Positions 61,101 to 64,000 of a stretch of DNA of 64,000 bases are shown here, piece after piece. The DNA lies in assembly GCA_034440635.1 (NCBI GenBank), contig JAOTON010000971.1, positions 1,674,001-1,738,000 on the forward strand, read 5' to 3'. Source of the DNA: Lepas anatifera. Lineage: Eukaryota > Arthropoda > Thecostraca > Lepadidae. The translations under genes were made by a program, and so were the position numbers. Every line of letters starts with the position of its first letter. Positions within the stretch are counted from its first letter, which is position 1. The notes under the pieces were generated by a model that was given only the letters and a program-made list of their open reading frames with translations, had not been told where the DNA came from and made no database searches.

Positions 61101-61409
61101 CCTTTTACCGTGTCCCGTCTGCTTCTATTCCCTGGATTCGCCTATGGCCTAAAATCTTTACTCTGGACCTGCCCATGCCAGGAATCCCGTGCTCTGTGGT
61201 GCACCGTAGCAGTTTCCCCTGAATCTGCCCATGACTCGTATACTTGGTTTTACAGTATCCCGTCTGTTTCTCTTTCCTGGATTCGCCCCTGGCCTAGATC
61301 CCATTCCCTGGATGCACCTATTCCAGGACTTCCTTGCTCTGTAATGCACCGCAACGCTCATGGATACGCCTATCGAACAAATGCCTTATATTTTTGGGTA
61401 CCCTCTACT
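61101..61409 (-). repeat. 141-bp satellite, inverted arm, first part
   Basis: Immediately after GCGGATCCTTTTACCGTGTC the motifs appear reversed (CCTGGATTCGCCTATGGCC). The arm is interrupted at 61410 by the second large hAT-type element. Confidence 0.85.
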
Positions 61410-61554
61410 CAGTGGCGGCGGATGCTCTTTCCGGATGGGGGGGCAAGAATTTTTCCAGGGGGCCCCTTGACGATGGGGCCCCCTCGGCAGCAAGGGCCCC
61501 CTAAAACTGCGATGGATTGGTTGGGATGGCTGCCTGAGGTCAGAGGCATAAGCG

Positions 61555-61690
61555 CAGGGGCGGATCCAGGGGGCTGAGGGGGCTTCAGCCTCACTTTGTT
61601 CCATTTTCGCAATTTTTCGCCCTATTCCCCCTTTTTCGCCATTTTTCAAAGCTCAGTGACTCCCCCAGCAAAACCCTGGTTCCGCTCCTG
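61555..61690 (+). mobile_element. hAT-type MITE, 136 bp, nested
   Basis: The termini are CAGGGGCGGATCCAGG and CCTGGTTCCGCTCCTG, with identical duplications CATAAGCG at 61547-61554 and 61691-61698. It lies inside the element at 61410-63252, so it is a younger insertion. Confidence 0.9.
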
Positions 61691-61740
61691 CATAAGCGTC
61701 ACAAATGGTAAAAGTTATATTTGGCCCAGTACAAAAATGG

Positions 61741-61959
61741 CTATTCCTCCCTGTTGTTTAGTTGGCCCGTGTAAAAAATGGTTTTGCCTTCCCGTTCGAT
61801 TTTCCACACGATCTCGGATTCCAGGCTGGAATATGTTTCCTGTAGTGCAGCAAAATAAGCAGCGTATTTGACATGTAGATGTCGAAATATGGATCTGCGT
61901 TTTATAGGTTCACGTAAGCCTCGGACATTGGACGTCAAAGCTTTAAGCTCCAGCGTCAC
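61741..61959 (-). pseudogene. Non-LTR retrotransposon endonuclease N-terminal fragment
   Basis: The frame LKALTSNVRGLREPIKRRSI followed by AAYFAALQETYSS matches the start of an apurinic-endonuclease-like domain of non-LTR retrotransposons (N-VRGL near the start, LQET with the catalytic Glu). Only about 70 residues remain before a stop. The rest of the domain and the reverse transcriptase are absent. Confidence 0.75.
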
Positions 61960-62204
61960 GTTAGGAGTTTAGCAAAATTATAATAACGGTACAACAACGG
62001 CCTTCCGAGGCAAATAGTTCTTTTAAAAAGTGAATGCTGTTTGTTCGTATGCATCTACATCATAAAACATGGTAGGTAACACGAATTATTATATACGTTT
62101 TTTTTTAAATTCCGTCTCCTGCAGAATGAGAACTGCGGGCGGTGGATGCTGTCGTCTATATCGGCACAGAAAAAACGTTAATGACAGGCATATTGACTTG
62201 AGCA

Positions 62205-63090
62205 CACACAAGACCAAGCTCGGGGCCCTGAGACACAGCTCGGGGGGCTCCTAGCTTAAGCTTGGGGGCTCCTAGAGATCAAGCTCGAAGGCCACCGAGC
62301 CCCCAAGCTCACGGCCCCTGAGACCAAGTTTGGGGGCCTCTGAAACAAGGCTTGGAGGCCCTTAAAACCAAGCTCAAGGCCACCTTAGACCAATCTCGGA
62401 GGCTGCCTGAGACCAAATTCGAGCCCTGAGACACAGCTCGGGGGCCCCCTGCAGCCAAGCTTGTGGGGCTCCTAGAGATCAAGCTGGAATGCCTCCGAGT
62501 CCAAGCTCAGGGGGTCCTGAGACCAAGCTCGGGGGCCTCTGAGACCAAGCTTGGCGGCCTCTGACACCAAGCTTGGAGGCCCTGAAACCAAGCTAAAGGT
62601 CCCTGAAGACCATTCTCAGGGGGCCCCTTAGACCAATCTGGGAAGCCCCCTTATACCAATATTGGAGGGCCCTAAGACCAATCTCGGAACCTCCATGAGG
62701 TTACGTTCGGGAGCCCCCTGAGACTAAGCTTGGAGGGCCCTGAGATCAAACTCGGGGGGGGCCTTAGACAAGCTCCGGAGCCCCTTAGACAATCTCGGGG
62801 CCCTGAGACCGAGCTCGGGGAGCTCCCTTAAGGCTAAGCTTGTGTGCCCTGAGACCAGCCTTGGGGGCCCCTTAGACTAAGCTTGGGGGTCCCTGAGACG
62901 AAATTCGGGGGCGAGGAACAGCTCGGGGCCCCTGAGACAAAGTGGGGGCCCTGATTCCAGGCTCGGGGACCTTTAGACCAAGATCTGGCCCCCTGAGGCC
63001 AGTCTCGGGGCCCTTTACGCTAATCTTGGGGCCCCTAAAGGCCAAGTTAGAGGGTCCCGAGCCCAAGCTCAGGGCCCCCAAGATAAAGCT
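62205..63090 (-). repeat. GGTCTCAGG satellite array, reverse orientation
   Basis: Units such as CTGAGACCAAGCTCGGGGGC are the reverse complement of the array at 55030. About 35 diverged units of 20-30 bp are present. It lies wholly inside the hAT-type element at 61410-63252. Confidence 0.9.
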
Positions 63091-63260
63091 CGGACACTGT
63101 CCAAATCGAGAAACTGTTGAGGGCTCAGTCAGGTCATTCGTGAACTTTCAGAAAAGAACCAAGCTAAAATTGCGTTTTTTTACAGGGGGCCCCCTCTGAT
63201 AATTTTGGGGGGTGGCAACTGCCCCCTTGCCCCCCTTTATCCGCCGCCACTGCCTCTACT

Positions 63261-64000
63261 TCCCTACCATGGATCCGCCCATGGCCTAAATCCCCTTCTC
63301 TGGATCCGCCTATACCAGGAATTTATTGCTCAATAGTGCACCGCAACCCTCCTGAATCTGCCTATGACACGTCTGCTTCTTTACATGGTCCTGCCTTCTT
63401 TCCCTTCACTGGATCCGCCCATGGCCTAAACCCCCTTCTCTGGATCTGCCTATGCCAGGAATTAATTCCTTAATCCGCCTATGCCACGTATGCTTCCTCT
63501 ACAGGGTCCTGTCTTCTTCCCTGGATCTTCCTATGGCCTAAATCCCCTTCTCTGGATTCGCCTATGCCAGGAATTCAATCCTCAATCCGCCTATGACACG
63601 TATGCTTTCTTTACAGGGTCCTGTCTTTTTACCCTTTCCTGGATCCTCCTATGGCCTAATGCCCCCTTCTCTGGATCCGCCTATTCCAGGTATGCATTCC
63701 TTAATCCGCCTATGACACGTATGTTTTCTTTACAGGATCCTGTCTTTTCCCTCTTCCCTGGATCCGCCTACGGCCTAAATCCCCTTCTCTGGATTCGCAC
63801 CTATGCCAGGAATTCAATACTTAATCCGCCCATGACACGTATGCTTTCTTTACAGGGTCTTATCTTCTTCCCCTTTCCTGGATCCGCCTATGGCCTAAAT
63901 CCCCTTCTCTGGATCCGCCTATGCCAGGAATTCATTCCTTAATCCGCCTGACACGTATGTTTTCTTCACAGGGTCCTGTCTTTTTCCTCTTCCCTGGATC
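63261..64000 (-). repeat. 141-bp satellite family, inverted arm, continued to the window end
   Basis: The regular text CTGGATCCGCCTATGGCC, AATCCCCTTCTCTGGAT and AATCCGCCTATGACACGTAT has a shorter period of about 120 bp. The array runs off the right edge. The plus-strand frame at 63481-63942 is repeat translation. Confidence 0.9.

Larger units (their letters stand above)
61410..63252 (-). mobile_element. Second satellite-bearing hAT-type element, 1843 bp
   Basis: The inverted termini CAGTGGCGGCGGAT and ATCCGCCGCCACTG are perfect over 14 bp. Duplications CCTCTACT at 61402-61409 and 63253-63260 are identical. The interior holds a smaller hAT-type MITE (61555-61690), a retrotransposon endonuclease fragment (61741-61959, minus) and a reversed GGTCTCAGG array (62205-63090). 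No transposase is seen. Orientation is given as minus because the satellite runs that way. Confidence 0.88.

Noticed and set aside
63481..63942. 153-codon plus-strand frame
   Set aside because: Translation of the inverted satellite arm; no domain.

Overview
This is eukaryotic, intron-bearing nuclear DNA. A clear innexin gene (the gap-junction family of protostomes) points to a protostome invertebrate. An arthropod such as a crustacean is my best guess, from protein resemblance alone. Genes are sparse and most of the window is mobile and satellite DNA. Three genes are recognisable by homology and consistent splice sites: a METTL21D/VCPKMT-type lysine methyltransferase (minus strand, 4212-6224, 3' end not placed), a complete six-exon TBCCD1 gene (plus strand, 10981-15674), and the last three coding exons of an innexin (minus strand, 38379-48761, 5' exons not found). 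They are unrelated neighbours; nothing suggests they work together.

Layout. 1-4.2 kb: a degenerate satellite and a chain of three TTAA-flanked elements. 4.2-6.2 kb: the methyltransferase. 6.6-9.9 kb: a nest of TTAA-flanked transposons dense in AGGTCA half-sites. 10.3-10.8 kb: a hAT-type miniature element. 11-15.7 kb: TBCCD1, ending in a minisatellite that supplies its stop codon. 16-27.5 kb: intergenic DNA with a 46-bp tandem array, a TA run and one more hAT-type element. 27.5-29.2 kb: a second chain of three TTAA elements. 31.8-37.1 kb: an unrecognised candidate exon, hAT-type elements, another AGGTCA-rich element and a non-LTR retrotransposon fragment. 37.8-48.8 kb: the innexin, with a 9-kb intron full of transposons and a SINE. 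51.9-64 kb: satellite DNA.

The most unusual part is 54.6-64 kb. A 141-bp satellite forms two arms of opposite orientation meeting near 61.1 kb. Each arm is interrupted by a large hAT-type element (54957-59541 and 61410-63252) with perfect 8-bp target duplications. Both elements carry arrays of the same roughly 25-bp GGTCTCAGG satellite although their terminal inverted repeats differ. I saw no transposase in either, so they look non-autonomous.
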